64,000 nucleotides of DNA from Hyparrhenia diplandra (Eukaryota > Streptophyta > Magnoliopsida > Poales > Poaceae). The position numbers and the translations under genes were made by a program. This document shows positions 11,951 through 21,879 of the stretch, piece after piece (the stretch's first letter is position 1; each line of letters starts with the position of its first letter). Under the pieces are notes generated by a model. It was given only the letters and a program-made list of their open reading frames with translations, had not been told where the DNA came from and did not search any database. The DNA is taken from assembly GCA_015847255.1 (NCBI GenBank), contig JADLZK010008770.1, positions 1 to 64,000 of the forward strand, given 5' to 3'.

Positions 11951-13560
11951 TGAAATCTCATGTTTGGTTTTAGAAATTGAGAACACCTTGTTTTGCTAAT
12001 CCTTTGCTCTAAGTGTGCTTAAGAGATAGGATTGCATGGATGACGATGGAGCAACATGATCATGGATATGGACATTGATGATGGACATGATGGATCATCA
12101 AGCTCACGTGTCGGAATGGAAAGGACACGGAGATCAAGGCAAGGTATAACTTGATAGGGTTTGCTTTTTGGTGATCAAGACACTATAGAGAGTGTGATCA
12201 CATTTAGGATAGATAGCCAACTATCAAGAGGGAATGCCACGCTAATCAATAAGAAAGTGCCTCTAGGTTCATGTTGACTAGCATATGCATTTAGAATCTA
12301 GTGCACTAACCGCTCTTGTGATATCGATTGCGATATGCTAACACATGTGCTCTCGGGATGTACTTTTGGCGTGTTGGCAACTTGAGACAAGAGGCGAAAC
12401 TTAGAATGATGGAAAGACATTGTGGCGATGAAGTGTGCTTCAATAGTCGCGCCGCGAACATTGGAATTGGCGTCGGACACCGCTCCGGCGTCCGGCGTTG
12501 TTGGAACCTTGTAGCGTGGAGAAGTGTGCGTCGGCGCGCCTTCTGGCAGCGACGGACACGTCTGGCGACACACAGGCGGCTCGGAAAGCATGTGACCACG
12601 GCGGCGGGCGCTAAACTCGCGTCGGGTCGAGAGTGCCGCCGCGATCTAGTGAGGTTGCATTTGAGGGGTCGGGCCAGGGCCGGTGGCGGGCGCTCTTGTG
12701 CTAGCGTCCGACGCGTGATAAAAATCGGTTTGAATCACAACAGCTAGGACACGTGGCCTCACGGTGCGGCGACGGGCTGCAGCGTCTCGGTGTCGATAAC
12801 TTTCCTCCCTTGGTGTCGTGGGTATGTCTTTGAGCTGGTTTTGCCCCCTCCCACTCCATCTCTTTGGGGGTTTATAAATAGAGGAGTGGCCGGTTCATGG
12901 GGACCTCTCTTGCACATTTTGAACACTCTAACACACTTGTGAGCAAAAGACACTCCCCTCCACTCATCTCTTCATCCTAACTTCGATTCTTGGGTGAGAT
13001 TGAGAGAGATTGAAGTGCATTTGCTTGATTGCTTGCATCTAGAGGCACTTCATCTTTGGAGGAGCTGCGGGATTTCGTTTTTCTTGGGAAATTTTTTTGG
13101 TTCCCTAGCGGCTTGGGTTTGAGGAGGTGTTAAGCTCGATTGGAGCTTGTTCGAGGCCACTTAGGTGGACTTGTGACGGGTTGAGCCTCACCCCCCGGGG
13201 AGATTTATGCAAAGGCATCACTAGTGGATTGCTCGTGGCTTGTGGGTCTCCTCTTGTGAGTGTTTCATTGAGCTCCCACCGTGGGATTTGGCTTAGGCCA
13301 TTAAGCTTGTGGAGCATCAAGTGGGTGTATCGCCACAACGAGGAGTAGCGTGTCGGCAAACACGTGAACCTCGATAAAAATCATCGTGTCAATCTTGTTT
13401 GAGTTCGTTGGAGATTTCATTGACCCGGTGATTGGTTACTACATCCTCTACACTACATCGTTGGAATATCGAGCATCCTCTACCTTTGCTATTACCTTGC
13501 TTATTGTGTTTAGCCTGAGTAGTCATAGTTCATATTGCTTATATCTTTGAAGGGTCGAGA
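11951..13560 (+). mobile_element. Sirevirus-like LTR (right boundary uncertain)
   Basis: It starts with TGAAATC immediately after the polypurine tract. It contains a TATA box (TATAAATA at 12873-12880) that would drive element transcription, followed by a GC-rich leader. I could not identify a clear CA end or a second matching LTR in the window. It is read as the 3' LTR of the remnant whose RNase H lies at 10.6-10.9 kb. Confidence 0.6.
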
Positions 13561-13983
13561 TGGGGACTAGAGGGGGTGTGAATAGTCCTTTTAAAAACTA
13601 ATCTCACAAGGCTAACTTAGAAACTAATGTGGAATTAAACTTATCGGTCTAGCCAAGACTTCACCCCTCTAACTAAGACTCTAAATCACCTCACAAAAGA
13701 TCCTACACAAGAAGAATGAGGTGACAAGTCTATCTTGATCTCCTAAACAATTCTAGCTTGCAAGGTCACACAAACCTAAGCAACTAGTACTTCAATCAAG
13801 GGTAGCTCCTACACAATTCTAGTAAGCATAAGCACAAAGCCCCTAAGCTCACTACATGCACAATGGACAAGGCAACACACGCCTAAACCAAAGGCTCAAA
13901 TTACTTAGCTACACAAACTAAGCAAAGTAACTAAACAAGCTACACAAGCTAGATAGTTACAACAACACTACTCAACTACAAGC

Positions 13984-13986
<3 letters not shown>

Positions 13987-14034
<48 letters not shown>
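13987..14034. repeat. AT dinucleotide microsatellite
   Basis: About 24 uninterrupted AT units. Repeats of this kind vary in length between individuals, and the exact count in an assembly is unreliable. Confidence 0.95.
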
Positions 14035-14037
<3 letters not shown>

Positions 14038-15213
14038 AATGTAAGAACAAAGCTTGTGATTAAGAGATTGTAAACCACAGCGAAGTGTGGACACAAGATG
14101 ATGACACCGGTGATTTTTGCGAAGTCACCAAGGGGAAGTTTGCCAACTTCCCCTACTCCTCGTTGTGTCGACCGACACCTTGATGGTTCCACCGGTTGGC
14201 GATTCACCCACTTGATGATTCACAAGCTTAATAGTCGATTGCCAAATCCCACGGTGGGAGCTCGCTAGAATCACTCACAAGATGGGAATCCTCGAGCCAA
14301 TCCCTCAGAGGGCACCGCGAGAACCCACACCCAAGTGTGGTAGCTCAATGACACTCTCCACTAGAGTAGCTCTTCACGATCCCCGCGAGGTGAGCACGAA
14401 CCACTCATAAATCCTCCTCCGGAGCACCGCACAATCTCCTTGCGTGCTTCAACGAAGTCACAATCTCCAAACCGTCTAGGTGATGACAATCACCAAGAGT
14501 AATAGGAAATCCACAATCACAATAACCACCTAGTGCCACAAATATGAATCCCGAAATGCAATGCACTAGGTATCTCAATCCCCCTCATAAATTAGCTCTA
14601 ATCTTGTTTGAAATCAAATGGGGAATGAGTGGATCTTCAACCTCTCATCCACACCCACACAGGGCTCACAATCTCTCTAAGAAATTTCAGCTCAAATTAT
14701 GGGAGAGATTGAGGAGAGGAGAAACCCTAGCTCTTGCTCTCTAAAAGTTGGAATGGGAAAGCGTACTGTATTGAGCTGCAGAGAGCGGGGAAGGGGAGGG
14801 ACACCTCTTTTACTTACCCTGTTGGCTGGTTCACCCCGGCCACCACCGTGGGGCTCCCAACGGTCGTCTCCCAATCCCCAACGGCGGCAACAAGCAAAGC
14901 ACAGTGAGCTCCTCGCTCTGGCATGCGAACCCGGCGGCGGAGATATTTTTCCTTCGTAAAGAACAGGACCAGCTCGATGTGAGAACAGACCCGAGAACAA
15001 GCGGCGATAAGGCGACCGGTCCTCGCATGGGCAACAGTGGCGGACCCGATCCCTCGCATGGGCAACCGCAAGCCGAGCAACACAACCGGCCTTGGGCCAT
15101 CATGCCTGTGGCCCATGGCGATAATAAGCGGCGGCGGCGGCTCTCTCAAGTAGCCCTTGGTCCACGTGAACATCTCGGCGAGCGGCCCACACATCAGGCA
15201 AAGGCGGCGTCGC

Positions 15214-15240
15214 AAAAAAAAAAAAAAAAAAAAAAAAAAA
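15214..15240. repeat. 27-base poly(A) run
   Basis: An uninterrupted A-run sits inside GC-rich DNA (GGCGGCGTCGC before, GGCGGCTCACG after). The same GGCGGC word on both sides suggests a retroposed tail or strand-slippage growth. No retroposed gene is recognisable upstream of it. Confidence 0.8.
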
Positions 15241-15660
15241 GGCGGCTCACGGTCAACTTGCATGCGGGAGCAGAAACGTCCACGAAGCTCATCTTCTTTT
15301 CTTTATCACTAGAACATAAAGCCCTACAATGACTTGAAGAGTAAAAGTTGTTGTCTAACACTTAATAGGCATAGCTCTATAATTATAGAGTAAAACATTA
15401 AGATCTAAGCGGGACATTGATATATAATCTTTGTTGTATCGGTTTGAACTCAAATCTTCCTTTCCTAGAATCCCTCAAATACTCCAAGCAACACATTAAA
15501 GACGGACAAGTAAATCATTACAAGCCATGATTAGTGAGAACGATCACCACGAAAACTTAATACATCCATTACTTACCTCCACTTAATTTCACACAAGAGG
15601 GTCATACACTATACATATAGCCATCACATCACGGTAATTCATCAAATGATGCCTCTTGTT

Positions 15661-16662
15661 CGATTGTAAAACTGGTAGGCACAATCACTCTACTCTATTG
15701 CTACAAAAATCAACATCAGTAAGACCCATATGGAGAGGCTATACATCTTGGCGGCCATACATTCTCTATCTAGGAGTATCTTGGAAACTATCAAGCCCAT
15801 TAAGGACATGGAAAGTATGTGCCCAAGATCAAGATCGTAATCTGATTCTGAGAGGTATATACAATCCATGTGACCTTCATATTCTTTGCTAGTAGTTGCA
15901 CAATGCCGAAACAATATTATTTTTCCTACGCTAGGAGTGCCCTGAAATTACACAAATTCATGTATTTAGAATACATATAACACATGACCATGATCGGACT
16001 AAGCCCTAGCAGCAAGCCAAGCCAATTCGGATGCATGCAACTATGTTTTTTTTAAATTAGGAGGAGACTATTACAAAGCCTCATACTGGATATTTAATTA
16101 TGAAAAAAAATAGAAAAGTTTGTGTCTCTCTGTTCATGTTATTTTTGTTGCCTTAGTCTATCTGGGTCCATGTTTAACATTAATTATCATGCAACTATGC
16201 CACCATTCGATGGAACTATAATCCTGTTATTTGACAACATATTGCTAAATTAAAAAAATATGACATGGTTTAAGCTAGTTGACAAGAATATATGGTCGAA
16301 ACTAATACATAATTAGTTTTTTTAAGAAATTCGTTTTGTTTCTCTTATGAACAAAAATTTAGATGAGTAGATTTGTGGATGAATAATTAAAAGCAAAGGC
16401 GATAATGGCGGACAAAACTATACACAAGCTTGTAACAACTGCAGGGTCATGTTATTGCAAAATACGCACTGTTCTCCAAAGTCAATGTTTTTCCCATGTG
16501 AACCTTTTATTCAGATCAACCTGCATTAGTAGTCAACGGAGAAGCCACGAGAACCATGTATACAATTAATTCACGAACACGATAAATCACCTAAACATAA
16601 CAAACATAACCAATATCTCAATCATTTTTAACGCATTTTGGTCAAAATAGCGGTAAAAACAA
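15661..16662. other. AT-rich intergenic DNA
   Basis: I see no gene, structural RNA or clear element ends in this stretch. The two frames near 15.66-15.91 kb lie on opposite strands of the same DNA and resemble nothing known. Confidence 0.4.
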
Positions 16663-17189
16663 GGAAAAAGTCTAAATCACACCCCCCACCTATGGGAGGT
16701 GGACTGCATAATCCCTCAACCTATCAAGCGGTCTAAATCACCCCCTGAACTTTTCAAAACGGTCAAATTACCCCTAAAGCAGTTTTTGAAAAATCATAGA
16801 AAAATAATAGAAAAATCATAAAATAGAAAATAAAATTGTGTTGGACTCCAAATGAGTAGATCTACGCAATGAACATATAAAATGGTATACTTTAGTAACT
16901 TTTTTTTACAACTACGAGGAAAAGCATAAATCTAAAAGGTACAACAAAAAAAATGTACTAAAGCATACCATATTATATGTTCACTACATAGATCTACTCA
17001 TTTTCGAAATCTAACACAATTTTATTTTCCATTTTATGATTTTTTCTATGATTTTCTATGATTTTTTAAAACTGCTTTACGGGTAATTTGACCGTTTTTG
17101 AAAAAGTTTAGGGGTGATTTAGACCGGTTGATAGGTTGGGGTTATGTAGTCCACGTCCCATAGGTGGGGGTGTGATTTAGACTTTTCCC
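16663..17189. mobile_element. Fold-back MITE with long inverted arms (Mutator-like)
   Basis: The left end GGAAAAAGTCTAAATCAC and the right end GTGATTTAGACTTTTCCC are inverted copies. The arms stay complementary for roughly 240 bases each, through shared words such as CAACCTATCAAnCGGTCTAAATCA, GGTCAAATTACCC and TAGATCTAC, so the element would fold into one long hairpin. The flanks TAAAAACAA (16654-16662) and TAAAAAACAA (17190-17199) look like a 9 bp target duplication with one base slipped, as expected for Mutator-like elements. It encodes no protein. Confidence 0.85.
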
Positions 17190-17199
17190 TAAAAAACAA

Positions 17200-18390
17200 A
17201 TTGTCTAGCATCTAGCAACTTTCTGTCAAACAGATCTGAAAACATGAAAAAACACAGAAGCAATAGAGACATAGCAATAGACAACAAAAAGATAATAGTC
17301 AGCATTATAATACTGCCCCTTTTGCTTTGTTAAAAATTGCCAGTTGACATAAATATATTTGATATAGTCAATTTACTTGATCAACAATTCTCAGATAACC
17401 CTAATCATACAGCGAAAAGAAATTCTCTTATACCTTAGTTCATTAATAAAGTCAGGATGCTTGATTGGTCAAAACAAAAAGGTAGGATGCTTGAAGTTGA
17501 GCTCCATAGCTTAATAAAGTCCTGCTCTTTCCGTTGAAGCTTAGTATTCTCAAGTTAAGCTTACCTGAACCATTTTCACATGCACATTATTATTAGTTCT
17601 TTTTTTTATGCCATATAATATGAGGCAAGCAGTACACGTTGATTCAACAGGTATCAAAAGAGAGCTTGTACTGAGAAACAAAGTAACACCATGAGAAGCG
17701 TAAAAGAAGAAAGATCAGAAATTTAGCATGAATTCCCTTATACCTTAGTCCATTAAAAAGTCCAGATGCACACTAAACAATAAATCTAGTTCAAGCGTAT
17801 TGTCTTTTTTTTTTATATATATATATATATACTATAAGCCTATTTTCTTTCAGTTGTATAGTTTAAAAATCTCTCACTCCCTACACTATTGATTTAAAGC
17901 TTTAACTCCAGCCTGAACACTCAAAATAGTTCAAGACTATTGTCTTTTCAATCATATAGTCAAGAAGAGAAACAACCCTGTATTAAAATCATGGATGATC
18001 AGAAATTACTCTCAACCGCCAATCCGCCATGCATGTGTATAAGCACCCAAAGAAGTGCGACATCATGATTCGTTCAGATTGTATTCCATTCCAAGAAGTA
18101 CACTTACCTTCTTTTTCGTCTCATTCTGAAGATCTAATGAACATTCTAAAAAGAAATCACACCCAAAAAAAAAAGAAAAAAAATTATGCTTACAAATTTG
18201 TCTTGCACCTCGAACGTTTTGGTCGTAGGATTGACCATATCAAACATGAGAATATTCAGTGTATGACCCCAGCTTAAATACCTACAGTCTACAGATCCTA
18301 ATAACTAAACTACACATATCAATTAACATTGGGATTAACCAAAGGCAAGATCTAGAAAAAAAAAGTCGCATTCAAAGCGTAAAGAAAGGA
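17200..18390. other. AT-rich intergenic DNA
   Basis: No recognisable gene. It contains a short TA microsatellite (about 17813-17831) and the repeated phrase TATACCTTAGTyCATTAA near 17430 and 17740, which hints at an old local duplication. Confidence 0.4.
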
Positions 18391-18399
18391 TGCACATAC

Positions 18400-18745
18400 C
18401 TGCTTGGTGTATGTGCTGTCAGTGATGTAGCAGGAATCCTCCATGGCACCGATCCTCATCCTCAGGCATGGATCTGGTGGTGCGCTTCGTGGATCTAACA
18501 ACCTTCACCGAGATCGATGTGGAGGATCTCCCTCTACATGCCACACCAAGTGAACTCGAGGGAAGGAGAAGAGAAGAAGTTGAGTCTGAAGGAAAGAATC
18601 AGTAGCGGGCGGCGGTGGCGCCATGGCCGATCTTTGCCGGCAGATCTCGTCGTTCCTCCGCCGGCTGCGGGCGCGCGAAGCTCCGCCACAAGGCACCTCC
18701 GCCATCCTCCTGAGCAAGCGAAGGAAGGAGGCTGCGGCGGAGAGC

Positions 18746-18795
<50 letters not shown>

Positions 18796-18834
18796 AGCGT
18801 CGGCACAAAGCAGAGAGGGTGGGAGGGAGAGAGT
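18400..18834 (-). other. Possible 5' exon(s) of a minus-strand transcript
   Basis: This GC-rich island, read on the minus strand, has a pyrimidine-rich (CT)n leader and an ATG at 18717 opening a frame MAEVPCGGASRARSRRRN to 18505. An in-frame-looking MEDSCYITDSTYTKQ lies further on, directly followed by a good donor (CAG/GTATGTGC, near 18400). This resembles the start of a grass gene, but I recognise no protein family and see no convincing downstream exons at lower coordinates. It may be a captured or abandoned first exon. Confidence 0.3.
18750..18794. repeat. GA dinucleotide microsatellite
   Basis: About 22 GA units, read as CT on the minus strand. CT-rich leaders are common in grass 5' untranslated regions, which fits the possible minus-strand first exon here. 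Confidence 0.95.
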
Positions 18835-18974
18835 TAGGGCTTGGAGGGATAGGGTGGAGTGTGAGTCGAACGGTCGCGAGGGACGGAGCGCGCATGTTAG
18901 GCAGTGACGTGTCGAACAGAGAGGAAGCCACCGATGCCTGAAATAGTATGGTGTGAGGAAACATGGGTGGCTTT

Positions 18975-19316
18975 GGCGTCTCCAATGGTTACCAAATCGC
19001 TAGTTAGAAACAATTCTATTGGCTATCAATGTCACTTTACAAATCGCTAGCTAGATGAGGCATCTAAATAAGAAAAATAAACACTATAGTTGAGAGTTAT
19101 GTGAGAGAGATGTTTCTAGGAGAGCTGGCTAGACTAGATATTTATTAGTCGCTAGCTATTTGAGAGTCGCTAGCTATTTGGTCTCTCTCCTCGATAGCCA
19201 ATCAACATGTTACTTTATATTATTTTTATACCTCATCTAGCTAGCTATTTGTAAAGTGTCATTGATAGCCAATAGAATTCCTCCTAGCTAGCTATTTGGT
19301 CACCATTGGAGACGCC
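18975..19316. mobile_element. MITE of about 342 bp with GGCGTCTCCAATGG ends
   Basis: The left end GGCGTCTCCAATGGTTACC is the inverted copy of the right end GGTCACCATTGGAGACGCC. Inside, the words CTAGCTAGATGAGG, TATTGGCTATCAAT and AAATCGCTAGCTAG recur in inverted form, so most of the element can pair with itself. It has no coding capacity. The superfamily is unclear because I could not define a clean target duplication. Confidence 0.8.
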
Positions 19317-19329
19317 CTAACCCCGATTC

Positions 19330-20300
19330 TCACGCACGAGACAACATGCACATTCTATAATTAACCTTTCTTTATTGATCAACTTGCATGCCAGCTGGGC
19401 CCCACATTGCTTGCTAATCCCTTGAATCACACGAAGCACAAACACATGTTTGCATGCGCCACTCTCCCACAGAGTGAACATGAGTTGCCGCACTCTGCCA
19501 AAAATCGGAGACTGAACAACTTGATCTCTTCCTCCATTTCTCCTTTTTCCTTCCAAATTTCCAACAAGAACTCATTCCAAAGTATGTGATATCTCATCCA
19601 AATATCCAAAGCAACTTTAGCACATGAGATAATTGCTTTCCAAGATATCTTCATGATATTCTCAACCAACTCATCAAGTCACTAAGCCTTATGCATATGC
19701 AAAAAGAAATTCAACTTAGTGGCACTAGGTGAGTAAAGTGATTGAAGTTTTTCTCTCTTTATAGTACGGTTATCAAACCTAAATCCAGTCATAACCTTCT
19801 CTACACACCTATGACCGGCGAAATAAAATGCCCTATAGGTTATACATTTGCCTTGCGAATTTCCATTTCGCCTCCTCCAAGTGTCGATGCAACAAATGCA
19901 ACAATATGATCAAGAATAATATGATCCATTTCATATCATCACATGACCCTATTGGTACATCGATCTTGACCTCACTTGTTTTTCACCAATTCGTCGGTCC
20001 GTCGGCGCCAAGTCTTGCCAAGCTTCACCGCCTCATGGTCCATCACTTTAAAGCCTTGACTTGCCCTTCACACTTGCAACCGGTCCATCAAGCCAAGCCT
20101 CATCTTGATATTCACCACCTTGGTCACATGACTCCATGTCATGTCTCATATACAATAAAGCTTCTTCATCGTGTCATCTCATGTGAACTAATTTCTTGTG
20201 TATTATCTCAATCACACGTTATTAGTCCACCTAATGTTGACACTCAATTACTAAAAATCACAAAGGGACCTTTCAATCTTCCCTTTTTGGTAATTGATGG
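19330..20300 (-). mobile_element. Sirevirus-like LTR fragment, minus strand
   Basis: On the minus strand a polypurine tract ATTACCAAAAAGGGAAGA (about 20277-20295) is followed by an LTR-like start TGAAAGG at 20275. This matches the arrangement at 11.93-11.95 kb on the plus strand. The LTR body continues toward lower coordinates, with no clear end before the MITE at 19316. The internal region of this element is absent. Confidence 0.6.
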
Positions 20301-20315
20301 CAAGACTACAAAGAT

Positions 20316-20714
20316 ATGGAACTGAAAATTAATTCTTACTTGGTCACCACGACATGCCATTCCAATTCCCGCCAACCACCTCTCTGGCGGCACTACCCGG
20401 CGTCATCACCAACCCCGCCCCATTTGCTCCCCGACGACACCCCGCGCCTCGAGGCGCGAGCGCTCTCAACGACACGGCCGACAAACACGCTAAGGCCGCC
20501 GCCCGACCTTTGCGGCCACCGGGAGCTGCTCTTTGGCGGCGGCGGCGAGCGAACTACCCTGTTGTCGTCGCAAATTTCTGGCTGCGATGATGTTAATCCT
20601 TGCCCGATAATACGTGTCAACCACGGCGGCGATCATGACCGGACGGTTAGCATTGTTCTTTGCTCGGCCGTCGACAGAGGGCGACATGGTGCCGCCGGCG
20701 ATGAGCATGGGTAG
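20316..20714 (+). other. GC-rich open frame of unknown nature
   Basis: An open frame of 132 codons runs to a stop at 20712-20714, with competing frames on both strands. It resembles no family I know. It starts right beside the Sirevirus LTR start and may be a gene fragment or chance coding in GC-rich DNA. Confidence 0.2.
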
Positions 20715-20928
20715 CTAATTAATTACTTGAATTCGATGGATCCATCGGTTTATTTCTTGCTTTTATCATTAATCTACGATTGGACAAGCGAGGTCGGACA
20801 AAAGAAGAATTGATTGTAATATACTATATAGAGTGGTGTTACATTTTATTAGCTAAAGTTGCCAAAAAAAGAAAGTTTTATTGAGCTTTGTTACATTTTA
20901 TTAGCAAAGTACTAGATCGATTGGTCCG
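20715..20928. other. AT-rich spacer downstream of the UGDH stop codon
   Basis: It contains two near copies of a TTACATTTTATTAGC phrase (about 20850 and 20890). On the minus strand this is where the UGDH 3' untranslated region would lie. Confidence 0.4.
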
Positions 20929-21508
20929 CTACGCCACCGCCCATGGCGCGGAGCCGGGCATCGAGGCGGCTGACCCGGCGGCATATGACAGCCAAGCCGA
21001 TCTCCACGAGCTCACCGGCGTCGGCGGCGTTGCGGCCGTCGAGGCGAGCGCCGGCCTCATCATTCCGTCCCAACACCGGCGTAGTCCAGCATCCGAACTC
21101 GTCCCCACTCCGTCAGACGCGCGAGTGCAGGCGTGCTGCCGTGCGGCCTCGATCGCGTCCCTCGCCACCTCCACCGCCGCCGTGTCCCGCCGTATCGCGC
21201 CTCGCCCACCACCGGTGCGTACACTCGCCTGCAATCGAGCCCCGCGACACGTCCCACCGCCGGCGACTCCCTCGTGTCGTCGACACCCTTCTTGAAACGC
21301 ATAGCCCCGAGCCACGGCCACCTTCTTGCCGACCACCGCGTCTGAGCATGGGACGCCACCACACTGCGCATCGAACCGCCCTTCGGTACTCGTTCACGGC
21401 CACCACCTGCCGCCAGTTACTCGGGCGGCCTCCCAGCAAGCCGCTGGCCGCCGTAGGGCGTACGCTAGGCTCAAGCACGTCTCGCCGGAGGCTCGGCCCG
21501 CCGAACAT
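20929..21508 (-). pseudogene. UGDH: UDP-glucose 6-dehydrogenase, C-terminal half (separated from its N-terminal half by a gypsy element)
   Basis: This enzyme oxidises UDP-glucose to UDP-glucuronate in the cytosol, supplying precursors for cell-wall pectin and xylan. The piece begins exactly where the 5' half at 27203-27953 stops. It starts with FGGPSLRRDVL, which aligns with the family's catalytic block FGGSCFQKDIL; the catalytic cysteine position is serine here. Further landmarks across several frames are NWRQVVAVNEYRR, VGKKVAV, DDTRESPAV, LTEWG, MLDYAGV and ELVEIG. The stop codon is at 20929-20931. Several frame changes are needed. As it stands the gene cannot make an intact enzyme. The sequence appears intronless. 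Confidence 0.85.
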
Positions 21509-21801
21509 TGTCGGCAAACGGCGAGGCTGGCGATCGGAATCGGAGAAGAAGAGCTAATTGCGGGGCCTAAGCCCAGAATCTCTATTGCAATGTAATAGAA
21601 AATGAGTTTGAGCAATTAGGAATTCAAGTTGCGTTTACCCGGCTCCTCTCTTCCTCTCTTATACTCACTCTTGCTCATGGGCCCGCGCGAGGAATTACAA
21701 ACCCGGTCACAGGCGGATGTCGATCACGCTCTTGCGTCTTGGGCCGGGCCGACCTCTTGGGCGGGCTGCGGCATCGGGGTCACGGATGTGGGTTAGCGAC
21801 A
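21509..21801 (-). repeat. 3' LTR of the gypsy element in UGDH
   Basis: 293 bp, homologous along its length to 26916-27202. It starts TGTCGCTAAC on the minus strand directly after the polypurine tract AAGGAGGGGGGA (about 21802-21813) and ends GCCGACA at 21509. UGDH coding sequence resumes almost at once. Confidence 0.9.
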
Positions 21802-21879
21802 TCCCCCCTCCTTGAGTACAGGCGTGTCCCCCAGCCGGGAGCGGCCAGGGAAGCGTTAGCGAGGGCGACCTCATCTCGG

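Larger units (their letters stand above)
13561..15660 (-). mobile_element. LTR-type repeat in the opposite orientation
   Basis: Part of this stretch (about 14130-14280) is the reverse complement of 13240-13360 in the neighbouring LTR. Both contain GCTCCCACCGTGGGATTTGG and the CACAACGAGGAGTAG block, in opposite orientation. It therefore looks like a second, inverted, diverged LTR fragment. It holds an AT microsatellite and a 27-base A-run. The GC-rich part at 14.8-15.2 kb has long overlapping frames on both strands but no recognisable domain. Confidence 0.5.

Noticed and set aside
14692..15332. Overlapping 86-149 codon frames near 15 kb
   Set aside because: Several frames on both strands cover the same GC-rich DNA and one reads through the poly(A) run; no family resemblance.
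20943..21557. 204-codon plus-strand open frame
   Set aside because: It is the antisense shadow of the UGDH C-terminal half and runs into the LTR.
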